A DNA stretch of 64,000 nucleotides from Parablautia sp. Marseille-Q6255 (lineage in GTDB: Bacteria > Bacillota > Clostridia > Lachnospirales > Lachnospiraceae), in contig NZ_CATNVD010000021.1 of NCBI RefSeq assembly GCF_951230155.1, positions 1 through 64,000 on the forward strand, given 5' to 3'. The translations under genes were made by a program, and so were the position numbers. Below are positions 7,561 to 16,046 of this stretch, one piece after another. Numbering within the stretch: position 1 is the stretch's first letter; every line of letters begins with the position of its first letter. Below the pieces are notes generated by a model. That model did not search any database. It was not told where the DNA came from and worked only from the letters and a program-made list of their open reading frames with translations.

Positions 7561-7683
7561 TTCCAAAATACCTCAAAACATCCTTTATCGCTTCCACTTT
7601 CTCGGCCATCGGATGTTTCCTTGGTTATTTCAGTTCTTCTACTGCGTTAGGAGCATCATACATTGGCAAGCCTAAATCCCTTT

Positions 7684-8061
7684 TTACCTCCGAAATATAT
7701 GCGGTATTTTGCCCTCACCCTCGCCAAACTCGACTTTGACATTGATATCAGTACCCAATAGATATTATCTAGTCAGTTTTTCTGCTTCTATGATCATCTT
7801 CTTTGCTCTGGCTGTGATCAAGAGATTTTCTGCATCTTCAATTTTATCATACATCTTGTACAACCGGTCATCAAGGTCTAACTTTCGTTTTATGTAATGT
7901 TTATCATCCGGGTCAAGGGAATCAATCTCATCCATCAGTCTGGATTTCACAGAATAGTTCTGTCTAAACTGTTTCTCATAATTAGAAATCTCCTGCTCTA
8001 TGGCTGTTGTATCTACTTTATATATCCCTTTGTTTTCTCTGGTGCTGTTAAAGTGTTTATT
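7684..8061 (-). pseudogene. C-terminal fragment of a serine recombinase
   Basis: A leftward frame without a start codon reads as the charged coiled coil and tail of a resolvase-type recombinase (DSLDPDDKHYIKRKLDLDDR, then YKMYDKIEDAENLL). A TAG at 7767-7765 interrupts it before a last conserved-looking segment NVKVEFGEGEGK and a final TAA at 7684. The catalytic half is absent. It marks the decayed remains of an older mobile element. Confidence 0.55.
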
Positions 8062-8099
8062 TCATCATAAAATATCAAACAGCACCTACACGCAAACAG

Positions 8100-8379
8100 A
8101 CTGATCTTGTCCCTGCGAAATCCTGCATTTAGAGTTTTCGCCAGACAAAATCAGCCTGTTCTACTGCCGCCGAAGGAACTCGTAAAGAAGCATTCCACCC
8201 ATTTTCCAGCGTCAGCGGCCATCAAAGGTATAACACACCAGACTTTCCAAGGAAAATCGTGTGCCAAAGGATATGCTGCTCGCCCCTTTGGAACCCCCAT
8301 ATTTGACGCACTCACGGATTTTCAAAAAACTGTCTGCGTCAAAATTTCCGCATCGCCTCCGATGCTCATGAGAGGAGCG
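8100..8379 (-). other. degenerate segment behind the ABC gene, no intact gene
   Basis: A leftward frame at about 8309-8151 (GRAAYPLAHDFPWKVW...) is open for some 50 codons but has no good start, and the overlapping frames are broken. I see no family for it. It joins the mobile-element debris to the ABC transporter gene and is likely a remnant of an insertion or rearrangement boundary. Confidence 0.35.
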
Positions 8380-10098
8380 TTATTGAGAAATCGTGAACAG
8401 CGAATAGAAATATCCTTTTTTCGCAATCAATTCATCAAATGTGCCAGTCTCAACAATGGAACCATTCTTCAAAGTGATAATGCCATCGTATCGTTTTAGC
8501 AAAGCTTCATCGAGGGCATGAGTAACAACGATGCTTGTGACACCATTAAGACAAAGAATTGCACTTGACACTTGATATGCAGTTTTGGCGTCCAGGGCTG
8601 CCGTGGCTTCGTCCACAAGAAGCACCTGAGATTTTTTCAGCAAGCTACGTGCAATGGAAATACGCTGTTTCTCACCGCCGCTGAGTCCACTTCCGTTTTC
8701 ACCGCACAGATAATCTGCTCCCTTTTCCTCAATCAACGCTGACAATCCGGAAAGACGAATTGCCTCGTTAATCTGTTTTTCGGGGAAATCACGGAACATT
8801 GTGATATTGTCCTTAATCGTTGCATTGAACACGAATACATTCTGCTGAATGATACTTTCGATTTCATAAAGGTTACTGCTACTGATATTTCTCAGTTCCG
8901 TATCATCATAGAGTATCTTTCCGTCATAATTCTGATATGACGCCATGAGCAGGTTCAACAATGTCGATTTGCCGCTGCCCGATGCACCAACGACGGCGTA
9001 CTTTTTACCAAGTTCAAAAGTGTAATTGATATTTGTAAGAACTTGCTTTTCGGGTTCATAGCCGAAAGAGAGAGCTTTTACTGTGATACTATGTGCAAGC
9101 TCTTTGTGTTCAGATTCGCTTTCTTCTCTGACATTCGCATTGAGGGCAGTTGCGATTTTTTCAATCAATGCTTTTGCCGCTTTTCTCTCTGCAATGCAAG
9201 TAGGTATCGTGCCAATGGGACTGAGGACATAGTTCATGAGCTGCACAAATATCATTGTCGTACCTGCGGTAACTCCTTTGCCAGATAAAGCAAGATACGC
9301 TCCAAAAATGAAAACGCCAAGCTGTGCTGTGATGCCTGCAACAGAGCCAAACATCTGAACAAGGATACGCATTTTGTGTTTTCTGCATTGTGCCTTTGCA
9401 AGCTCCCGTACATTTTCTTTGAAAAGGCGAATCATCTGTTCTTCAGCCTTAAAGGATTTGATAACAGAGAAGCCGCCCAAGCTATCCCTTAACGTTGAAG
9501 TGTATGCTTCGTTTCTGTCCGAGACCTTCTTTTCTTCCATTGCAACCGTATTGCCTGTCAGAATGGAAGCAATCAGCGGCAAAAGAGAAAGTCCAATCGC
9601 AGCCAAAGTGAGCAGTGGGCTGTACCATACCATCAGAGCCATCGCACCGATAAAGGTAAGCAAACTGTCAAGCATTAAGAAGGTATTCCAAAGGTAGCCT
9701 TGCTCTATGGTCTGAATATCATTTGTAAGTGCGGATATGTAGGTCGAAGAATTTTCACCAGAAAAGGCGGATATGTTTTTCTTTGTGAGTTCACCAAAGA
9801 CATATTCCTTATATTGAGAAATTCCTCGTGTAATAAATTTCGGCTTGGAGTGGTAAGAGATGATATTGGCAACTGCAATTCCTCCAATCAATACCAGAGT
9901 AATCATGGTGAGCTGAAGCAGATTAAATCCGGTCTCATATCCGCCGATCAGATCAATTAACTGTTGTATCAACCACGAAACGAGCAAAGCCTCAATCGCT
10001 CCGAGCAGGGTTTCACACAACGTGAAAATAAAATTCGCGATATTTCCTTTATAAAACTGTTTTGTGAATGGGCGAATAGCCGACTTTGTATTTTTCAT
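8380..10098 (-). CDS. ABC exporter, fused membrane and ATPase domains
   Basis: 572 residues from ATG 10098, chosen for its GGAGG site and ATGA overlap with the regulator's stop. Six predicted membrane helices (about 1-310) precede an ATPase domain with Walker A GASGSGKST, signature LSGGEKQRIS, Walker B VLLVDEATAALD and a switch histidine in VTHAL. It should work as a homodimeric exporter in the cytoplasmic membrane. The coupled XRE-TPR regulator suggests control by a signal such as a peptide or drug; the substrate cannot be told. Lower GC than the chromosome further right suggests transfer. Confidence 0.88.
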   Translation of the reverse strand: MKNTKSAIRPFTKQFYKGNIANFIFTLCETLLGAIEALLVSWLIQQLIDLIGGYETGFNLLQLTMITLVLIGGIAVANIISYHSKPKFITRGISQYKEYVFGELTKKNISAFSGENSSTYISALTNDIQTIEQGYLWNTFLMLDSLLTFIGAMALMVWYSPLLTLAAIGLSLLPLIASILTGNTVAMEEKKVSDRNEAYTSTLRDSLGGFSVIKSFKAEEQMIRLFKENVRELAKAQCRKHKMRILVQMFGSVAGITAQLGVFIFGAYLALSGKGVTAGTTMIFVQLMNYVLSPIGTIPTCIAERKAAKALIEKIATALNANVREESESEHKELAHSITVKALSFGYEPEKQVLTNINYTFELGKKYAVVGASGSGKSTLLNLLMASYQNYDGKILYDDTELRNISSSNLYEIESIIQQNVFVFNATIKDNITMFRDFPEKQINEAIRLSGLSALIEEKGADYLCGENGSGLSGGEKQRISIARSLLKKSQVLLVDEATAALDAKTAYQVSSAILCLNGVTSIVVTHALDEALLKRYDGIITLKNGSIVETGTFDELIAKKGYFYSLFTISQ

Positions 10099-11198
10099 TT
10101 TACCTCCGAGGATTCTTCTTGGGCGAGCGTTTTCCAAATTTGAATCAACCGCTTGTCTCTGTTTTCTTGCGTGATTTGTTTTACCACCGAAGAAATGGCA
10201 GATTCACCAAGATCGTCGTATGCAGTGGCTTTTTCAAAGTCACCAACGCAAAACTTTATATTTCCGACTTTATAAGTGGGTTCTGCATCAAAGCTTTTGG
10301 CAATCTCGTAAGCACGGCACAAATATGGTTCAACTTTTTCCCACTCACCAAGAAGAAGGGAAAGGTTTGCGCACTCGGAATAACAGGGTGCAATCACTTT
10401 ATCGACATATGCGACCGTATTTTTATCAATCTTAATTCCCTGAAGCAAATCCACCAACCAAAGCAGCGCATCACGGCTTGATGCATAGTTCTCTTTTTTA
10501 AAATAATAATTGGCATAAGCCATCATGGTGCGAGCTGCTGATGTAAGGATATTTCCGAATGCCCCTGCCATATACGGCTCTGCATCTTTGACGTCAAAAC
10601 CAGGATTGCCTGTATAGGCCATAGCAATGAGAGCGTTGTGGACTCCGCCAACATTATACTTTTTTAGAATTTCAATTCCTTCTTTGTGTTTGCCGAGACC
10701 AATATAACATTGAGCAATCTCGTTTTGTATGGATACCTCACTAATATCAGGATCGTTATTTTGTGATAAAAGCAAAATGGATTGGTCTAACAGTTCGATA
10801 CAGCGCAACAGGAGTTTTTCGTTGCTTCGCTCAATACTTGCAACAGCATACAATTCTCCGGCACGATAAACGATACGAAAATCATTCGGATAACGAATCA
10901 GTGCTTTTTCTGCTTCCGTGATAGCTTCATCGTATTTCTTTTCACGCTGTAGCTGATGTATTCTTTCTTCAAGTGCAGTCACACTTCCGTTTTGTATCTC
11001 ATAACCAACAAGTGCATCAAATGATACACCAAATAAATCCGCCATTTCTGCAATCAGATTTAATTCTGGTGTTGCTACGCCACGCTCCCACTTTGAAACA
11101 GAAGCGAAGGTAACACCCAGGGCTTCCGCTAACTGCTCCTGTGTCATGGAGTGTTCTTTTCGTAATTTGCTTATATTAGCAGGAAGTGATAACTTCAT
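10095..11198 (-). CDS. XRE HTH regulator with TPR-like C-terminus
   Basis: 367 residues: an XRE helix-turn-helix at about 8-62 (ISKLRKEHSMTQEQLAEALG) then a long helical, TPR-like region rich in paired helices (about 80-350). The gene overlaps the ABC exporter by four bases, so the two are translated together. Regulators of this form often respond to a peptide or metabolite bound by the TPR part and control a neighbouring transporter. No membrane segments. Inference of function is from architecture and coupling. Confidence 0.82.
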   Translation of the reverse strand: MKLSLPANISKLRKEHSMTQEQLAEALGVTFASVSKWERGVATPELNLIAEMADLFGVSFDALVGYEIQNGSVTALEERIHQLQREKKYDEAITEAEKALIRYPNDFRIVYRAGELYAVASIERSNEKLLLRCIELLDQSILLLSQNNDPDISEVSIQNEIAQCYIGLGKHKEGIEILKKYNVGGVHNALIAMAYTGNPGFDVKDAEPYMAGAFGNILTSAARTMMAYANYYFKKENYASSRDALLWLVDLLQGIKIDKNTVAYVDKVIAPCYSECANLSLLLGEWEKVEPYLCRAYEIAKSFDAEPTYKVGNIKFCVGDFEKATAYDDLGESAISSVVKQITQENRDKRLIQIWKTLAQEESSEVK

Positions 11199-11322
11199 TT
11201 TCTTCTACCCCCTTTTTTCTTTGCATCTATATTGTACTACGAATTTGTGAATAAAGAAGGTATCGCAGGTATAATTAGTTCAGATATTTTTGAACCAGCA
11301 GTTTAGTCACAGGCTGAACGCG

Positions 11323-11355
11323 TAAAAATACCGCCGCAGGATAATCCTGCGACGG
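11323..11355 (-). terminator. terminator of the rlmD-like gene
   Basis: On the minus strand, GCCGTCGCAGGA-TTA-TCCTGCGGCGG forms a stem of about 12 bp followed by a T-rich tract (TATTTTTA). It lies about 45 bases beyond the methyltransferase stop. Confidence 0.8.
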
Positions 11356-11399
11356 CAAAATCTTAGTCAGGCGTTTTGTATTCCTCGATGCTGCCGATT

Positions 11400-12863
11400 T
11401 TAAAGTTTTGACAATAAACATATCGTCTCCACATGCCCTGTAAACGGAAACAGGTCATACGGCCACGCCCCCCTGACCTGGTACCCGTGGTCGGTCAGGT
11501 AGCTGAGATCTCTCGCCTGTGTCTCCGGATTGCAGGAAATATAAATAATTCTGTCTGGTGAAAGGCAAACAACCGATGAAAGAAACGCCTCATCGCTGCC
11601 TGCGCGCGGCGGATCCATAAATACGACGTCTGCATGCCCGCCTGCCTGCGCCATCTCTGTCATGAAAATGCCTGCGTCATTCTCGTAAAACCGGATATTT
11701 TTCATCCCGTTCATTTTTGCATTTCGTATCGCATCACGCACCGCATCATGATTTAATTCTACACCGATCACTTCTCCTGCCTGTTTTGCAGCTACCATTC
11801 CGATCGTTCCGATCCCGCAGTATGCGTCGATCACCCGCTCTTTTCCGGTCAGAGCTGCCAGCTCCATTGCCTTCGTGTACAGCTGCTCCGTCTGAATGGA
11901 ATTAATCTGATAAAAGGATTTTGCCGATATGCGGAATCTGCACCCGCACAGAACGTCTTCAATATATCCCTTTCCATATAAAATACTTTCCTTTTCCCCG
12001 AGCACCATACTCGTGTTTTTATCATTGATATTTAAGATAATGGTCGTAATTTCCGGATGTTCCTTTCGAAGCGCTCTGACAAAATTATTTTTAGAAGGCA
12101 GGATCGGGGAGCCCAGCACGAGCACCACCATGATCTCTCCCGTCGCATGCGCCGTACGGATCAGTGCATGGCGAAACAGTCCGTATCCCGTATCTTCATT
12201 GTACGTCTTGATCTTAAAGGATTTCAAAAGCTTTCTGATTGTCGCGAGGATCGCATCTGCCCGCTGATCCTCCAGAAGGCACGTCTCTACCGGAACCACC
12301 TCGTGCGTCCCCTGTGCATACGTGCCAGAGATTACCTCGCCGCGATGATGCGAAAAAACGGCATGTACCTTATTTCTGTAATGGTATGGATCCTCCATCC
12401 CGGTTATCTTATGTACAGGACAAAAGGACTGCAAAAGCGCCTCTGCCTGCTTTTGTTTTACTGCCAGCTGCTGCTGATTTGTCAGGTGCAGATACTGACA
12501 GCCGCCGCATACGTTCTGCGCAGGGCATTTTGCTGATCCTTTTTCGCTCACTTTTCCTGCTTTTCCCCTTACTCTGCTGTCTTTTCTGTCTGTCCTGACC
12601 TCTTCTCTGCTTCCTGCCCCTCTTTCCTGTCTTGCCCCTGATCTGTTACTTTGTGTATCTCTTCTTCTGCTTTCTTCCTTACTGCTCTGTCCGGCTCTTT
12701 TCCCGTTTTCAAGTCCATTCTTTTTTCCTGATCTGCTTCTGAGGTTCTGTCTCATATTGTTCTCCATTCTTATCCCGCAGCCGTACCAAAAACCCGGTCC
12801 TGCTTTTCTGTCTCCTGTTCTTCCACAATCCTCTGCGGCTCCTGCCTGCCCCGGCGTTATCAT
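11400..12863 (-). CDS. rlmD: 23S rRNA (uracil-5-)-methyltransferase, RlmD/RumA type
   Basis: The core has an Fe-S cysteine cluster (CPAQNVCGGC), a SAM-binding motif VIDAYCGIGTIGM and the catalytic cysteine in ISCNPETQARDL, as in RlmD/RlmC/TrmA enzymes that make m5U in 23S rRNA. TRAM domain is not obvious. The start is uncertain: ATG 12863 overlaps the radical SAM stop (ATGA) and gives 487 residues with a long basic, low-complexity N-terminus; ATG 12755, with GGAG six bases before it, is an attractive alternative. Which of several paralogues this is cannot be decided from sequence. Confidence 0.85.
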   Translation of the reverse strand: MITPGQAGAAEDCGRTGDRKAGPGFWYGCGIRMENNMRQNLRSRSGKKNGLENGKRAGQSSKEESRRRDTQSNRSGARQERGAGSREEVRTDRKDSRVRGKAGKVSEKGSAKCPAQNVCGGCQYLHLTNQQQLAVKQKQAEALLQSFCPVHKITGMEDPYHYRNKVHAVFSHHRGEVISGTYAQGTHEVVPVETCLLEDQRADAILATIRKLLKSFKIKTYNEDTGYGLFRHALIRTAHATGEIMVVLVLGSPILPSKNNFVRALRKEHPEITTIILNINDKNTSMVLGEKESILYGKGYIEDVLCGCRFRISAKSFYQINSIQTEQLYTKAMELAALTGKERVIDAYCGIGTIGMVAAKQAGEVIGVELNHDAVRDAIRNAKMNGMKNIRFYENDAGIFMTEMAQAGGHADVVFMDPPRAGSDEAFLSSVVCLSPDRIIYISCNPETQARDLSYLTDHGYQVRGAWPYDLFPFTGHVETICLLSKL

Positions 12864-13831
12864 GTATTCTGTTCCGGCAGTACGCCCTCACAGTCAAAGG
12901 GCGGTATAAAGCTCTCCATCGCGGTCTCTCCCTCCTGATAAAATCCCTGCGTCACACCAAGTTCTGCAGCAAAGTCAAGCAGCCGCCCGTACTCCCGGGC
13001 AGTCACTCTTCTGCCAAGCAAAGGATCCTGCGTCGCCGCTGCCGCCATTGGCGTATATTGATTCATCATGCTGATATAGATCTGATCTCCATACGTCTCA
13101 TACAGGTACTGCACAACTGCCTTTGCTTCCCGCACATGTCCCGGCAAAAGCAGATGACGTACGATCACACCCTTTTGCATCAGTCCCTGTCCGTCAAATA
13201 CCGGCACAGGGCACTGCCGGACCATCTCGCGGACTGCCGCCTTCGCAACCTGCGGATAGTCTGCAGCCTGTGAATAACGCTGTGCAAGCTGTCCATCCAT
13301 ATATTTAAAGTCCGGCAGATAAATATCCACCAGACCTTCCAGCTGTCTTACTGTCTCTGCTTTTTCATAGCCACTGCTGTTATAGACGATCGGGATGCAA
13401 AGTCCCCGGCGTTTTGCCAGAAGCAGCGCTGCGCATACCTGCGGCACATAATGGCCGGCAGTCACCAGATTAATATTGTTTGCCCCCTTCTCCTGAAGCT
13501 CCAGAAAAATCTCTGCGAGACGTTCTACGGTTATGACCTTTCCGCTGTGCCCACGGGAGATTTCCTGATTCTGACAGTAGATACATCCCAGCGAACAGCC
13601 GGAAAAGAATACTGTCCCGGATCCCTGCGTGCCGGAGATACACGGCTCTTCCCACATATGGAGCGCTGCGCGCGCAACCAGAAGCTCGTCACTCGTATGG
13701 CAGACTCCCTTTTTTCCCGCCCTGCGGTCCGCACCGCATTCCCGCGGGCAGAGCATACACAGCTCAGATGCCGCGGCGCTTCTCGCAGCATACTCTCGTT
13801 TTCCCTGTAAATCCTGTCTTCTTTCCTGCAT
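12860..13831 (-). CDS. radical SAM protein, PFL-activase-like (COG1313 type)
   Basis: 323 residues with an N-terminal cysteine motif CMLCPRECG and the radical SAM cluster motif GCSLGCIYCQN (CxxxCxxC). The sequence pattern matches the uncharacterised pyruvate formate-lyase activase-like group that AmmeMemoRadiSam proteins belong to. ATG 13831 follows AGAGGGACCGTT. Its stop overlaps the methyltransferase start. No glycyl radical enzyme is nearby, so the target is unknown. Confidence 0.85.
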   Translation of the reverse strand: MQERRQDLQGKREYAARSAAASELCMLCPRECGADRRAGKKGVCHTSDELLVARAALHMWEEPCISGTQGSGTVFFSGCSLGCIYCQNQEISRGHSGKVITVERLAEIFLELQEKGANNINLVTAGHYVPQVCAALLLAKRRGLCIPIVYNSSGYEKAETVRQLEGLVDIYLPDFKYMDGQLAQRYSQAADYPQVAKAAVREMVRQCPVPVFDGQGLMQKGVIVRHLLLPGHVREAKAVVQYLYETYGDQIYISMMNQYTPMAAAATQDPLLGRRVTAREYGRLLDFAAELGVTQGFYQEGETAMESFIPPFDCEGVLPEQNT

Positions 13832-13848
13832 AACGGTCCCTCTTCACG

Positions 13849-13911
13849 CTGCATCGTTCCTACCTGCATCGTTTCTTGCCTGCATCGTTTCCTGCCTGCA
13901 TCGTTTCTTGC
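13849..13911. repeat. four tandem 15-16 bp units
   Basis: Units CTGCATCGTTTCTTGC (with C/T and one 15-bp variant) are repeated head to tail four times between the transporter and the radical SAM gene. No spacers, so this is a short minisatellite, upstream of the radical SAM start on the minus strand. Confidence 0.8.
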
Positions 13912-14005
13912 CTGCCTGTAATTTTCCGGCGCCTTCCTGTTCTCTTCGTACCGCTCCGTCTCTTTCCTGCCGAACGGTTCTTACCATATTTATTTGCAGC
14001 GTTTT

Positions 14006-14923
14006 TTATTCTCTGCTTTTTGGCTTTCGTGCCGGCAGCTGCGCCAGAATGATCGCCACAAACATCAGTACACAGCCTGACATCTCCCTCGCACTGAGCG
14101 TCTGTCCCAGCAGCAGCCAGCCGGCCAGTACGGACACGACTGATTCCAGGCTCAGGATCAGGGAAGCGATCGTCGGATCCATATCCTTTTGTCCCACGAT
14201 CTGGAGCGTATAAGCCACACCGCAGGACATGACTCCTGCATACAGCACCGGCATCCATGCTCCGAGGATCATCTGCCACGAGAAATCCTCTGTCAGAATC
14301 ATTCCCACCCCTGAGAGCAGACCGCAGACAAAAAACTGGATGCACGACATCCGCACTCCGTCCACCTGAGGTGAAAAATGATCGATCACTAAAATATGTA
14401 CAGAAAACATCAGTGCGCACAGTAATACGAGAAAGTCTCCCTTTCCGATAGACAGCCCGCCGTTCATACACAGCAGATACAGCCCGACAACTGCTAATGC
14501 AACACTTCCCCACACTTTAAGTCCTACTTTCTTTTTCAGGAAAATGCCAAGCAGAGGCACGATCACGATATACAGCGCAGTAATAAATCCTGCCTTCCCC
14601 ACTGTTGTGTATTTAATGCCGAACTGCTGCAGATTGCCTGCCACAAACAAAGCCGCGCCGCAGCAGATGCCGCCTGTGAACACTTCTTTTTTCTTCCATG
14701 TGTACAGACTCTGCGACAGACTCTTCTCCTTCTTCCCGCCGCGTATTTTATCGAGCAAAAAAATACAGGGGAGCAATACCGCCCCTCCGATCATGCATCG
14801 CATAAAGTTAAACGTAAACGGTCCGATATAATCCATACTCACGCTCTGCGCAACAAAAGCAATCCCCCATATTGCGGCTGTCAGAAACAGCAACAGAGGA
14901 TTTTTCCATGATACCTTTTTCAT
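14006..14923 (-). CDS. EamA/DMT family transporter
   Basis: 305 residues with about ten hydrophobic helices in two homologous halves, as in EamA (DMT) exporters. Typical elements are the opening LLLFLTAAIWGIAFVAQS, YIGPFTFNFMR, and the second-half repeat ASLILSLESVVSVLAGWLLLG. ATG 14923 follows GAGGAGACTGTT. It is a cytoplasmic-membrane carrier for a metabolite, perhaps an amino acid; the substrate is not deducible. Confidence 0.88.
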   Translation of the reverse strand: MKKVSWKNPLLLFLTAAIWGIAFVAQSVSMDYIGPFTFNFMRCMIGGAVLLPCIFLLDKIRGGKKEKSLSQSLYTWKKKEVFTGGICCGAALFVAGNLQQFGIKYTTVGKAGFITALYIVIVPLLGIFLKKKVGLKVWGSVALAVVGLYLLCMNGGLSIGKGDFLVLLCALMFSVHILVIDHFSPQVDGVRMSCIQFFVCGLLSGVGMILTEDFSWQMILGAWMPVLYAGVMSCGVAYTLQIVGQKDMDPTIASLILSLESVVSVLAGWLLLGQTLSAREMSGCVLMFVAIILAQLPARKPKSRE

Positions 14924-14977
14924 AACAGTCTCCTCATAATTTAAGCCCTATATTTTTTAAAATAACGGCGCAGCGTC

Positions 14978-16000
14978 TTAACAGCTTTCCAGACGTTCCA
15001 GGTACGCCTCCAGCAGCTTCATCCCCCGGATATTGATACAAAAGGCGTCGTCCCCCTGCTCGGCATGGCGCAGACATTCTTCATAATCCATCCACCGCAC
15101 ACTCTCTACCTCTTCCTCCTGTAACTGCAGGGAGGTCTCATCAACCGCCTGATGATATACATAGACCCGGGATATCTCCCGGTCAGAAAATGGCTCCCCG
15201 CCAAACTCTGTGCAGTCATACGAAGTCAATATCCCGGCACAGTGCAGCTCGCCCGGTGCGGCATCAATGCCGATCTCTTCTTTCAGCTCACGGTAGGCAG
15301 ACTCTTCATAATCATCCCCTGCCATGATATGCCCGGACGCAGATGTTCCATAGCAGCCAGGGTATGTCTTTTGCGCACTTCGCTTCTGCAGCAGGACCTG
15401 CCATCTGCCGCCGCTGCGGCGTACGACCCATACATATACGGTCCGGTGGCGGATCCCCAGATAATGCGCCACACTGCGCTCTGTCACAAGTCCGGTCGGT
15501 TCTCCCTTCTCATCGCAAATATCAAACAGCTCCAGCTGCTTTCCATCCAGCGCCGCATACTGCAAAACGTCTCCCCGATACGACAGCTTCAGAGAAAAAA
15601 ACGGAGCGTCCTGTGCGAGCAGCTTCAAAAAGATCTTATCCCCCTCCCATAGATTCAGGTTCATCAGATCTTCCTTTGCGACCCATTCCAGCGTCCCCTC
15701 ATCGCACGCACACAGCTCACCCTCAAATCCGTCTGCAGTGTACAGACACATATACTCTGTCTGCCATCCCTCTGCCATAAAAGTCACAATGCCGCGAAAT
15801 CTCCATGAGGTCAGCGTAAGCCCTGTCTCCTCCCTGGCTTCACGCAGCAGACATTCCTCCGGGCTCTCTCCCTCTTCAAAATGTCCGCCAATGCCGATCC
15901 ACTTATCCTTATTGACATCATGCTTCTTGCTGACGCGGTGCAGCATCAGATATTTTCCATCCTTTTCTATATAACAAAGTGTTGTAAGCGGTGATTTCAC
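14978..16000 (-). CDS. double Nudix hydrolase (MutT-like plus IPP-isomerase-like)
   Basis: 340 residues with two complete Nudix boxes. The first (GGHFEEGESPEECLLREARE...) lies in a domain resembling 8-oxo-dGTP diphosphatases. The second (SGHIMAGDDYEESAYRELKE...) lies in a domain resembling the IPP isomerase-like Nudix group, with the typical VAHYLGIRHRTVYVWV approach. Both boxes keep the metal-binding glutamates. The fusion suggests cleansing of oxidised nucleotides plus a second, unknown nucleotide-type substrate. The CCA enzyme gene lies 46 bases upstream. Confidence 0.85.
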   Translation of the reverse strand: MKSPLTTLCYIEKDGKYLMLHRVSKKHDVNKDKWIGIGGHFEEGESPEECLLREAREETGLTLTSWRFRGIVTFMAEGWQTEYMCLYTADGFEGELCACDEGTLEWVAKEDLMNLNLWEGDKIFLKLLAQDAPFFSLKLSYRGDVLQYAALDGKQLELFDICDEKGEPTGLVTERSVAHYLGIRHRTVYVWVVRRSGGRWQVLLQKRSAQKTYPGCYGTSASGHIMAGDDYEESAYRELKEEIGIDAAPGELHCAGILTSYDCTEFGGEPFSDREISRVYVYHQAVDETSLQLQEEEVESVRWMDYEECLRHAEQGDDAFCINIRGMKLLEAYLERLESC

Positions 16001-16046
16001 AGTACCCGCGCCTCCGTTTCTTTTCTTTCCTGATCCCGCCAGACGG

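Noticed and set aside
8107-8499. Rightward 130-codon frame over the ABC gene end
   Set aside because: It is antisense to the ABC exporter C-terminus and the degenerate segment; no start signal and no family resemblance.
11363-11399. Short in-frame peptide after the rlmD stop (IGSIEEYKTPD)
   Set aside because: Eleven codons lie between the stop and terminator without a start codon; it could be a remnant of another gene end, but nothing supports a feature.
13849-13911. Possible CRISPR-like repeats
   Set aside because: Units are contiguous with no spacers, and no cas genes are in the window.
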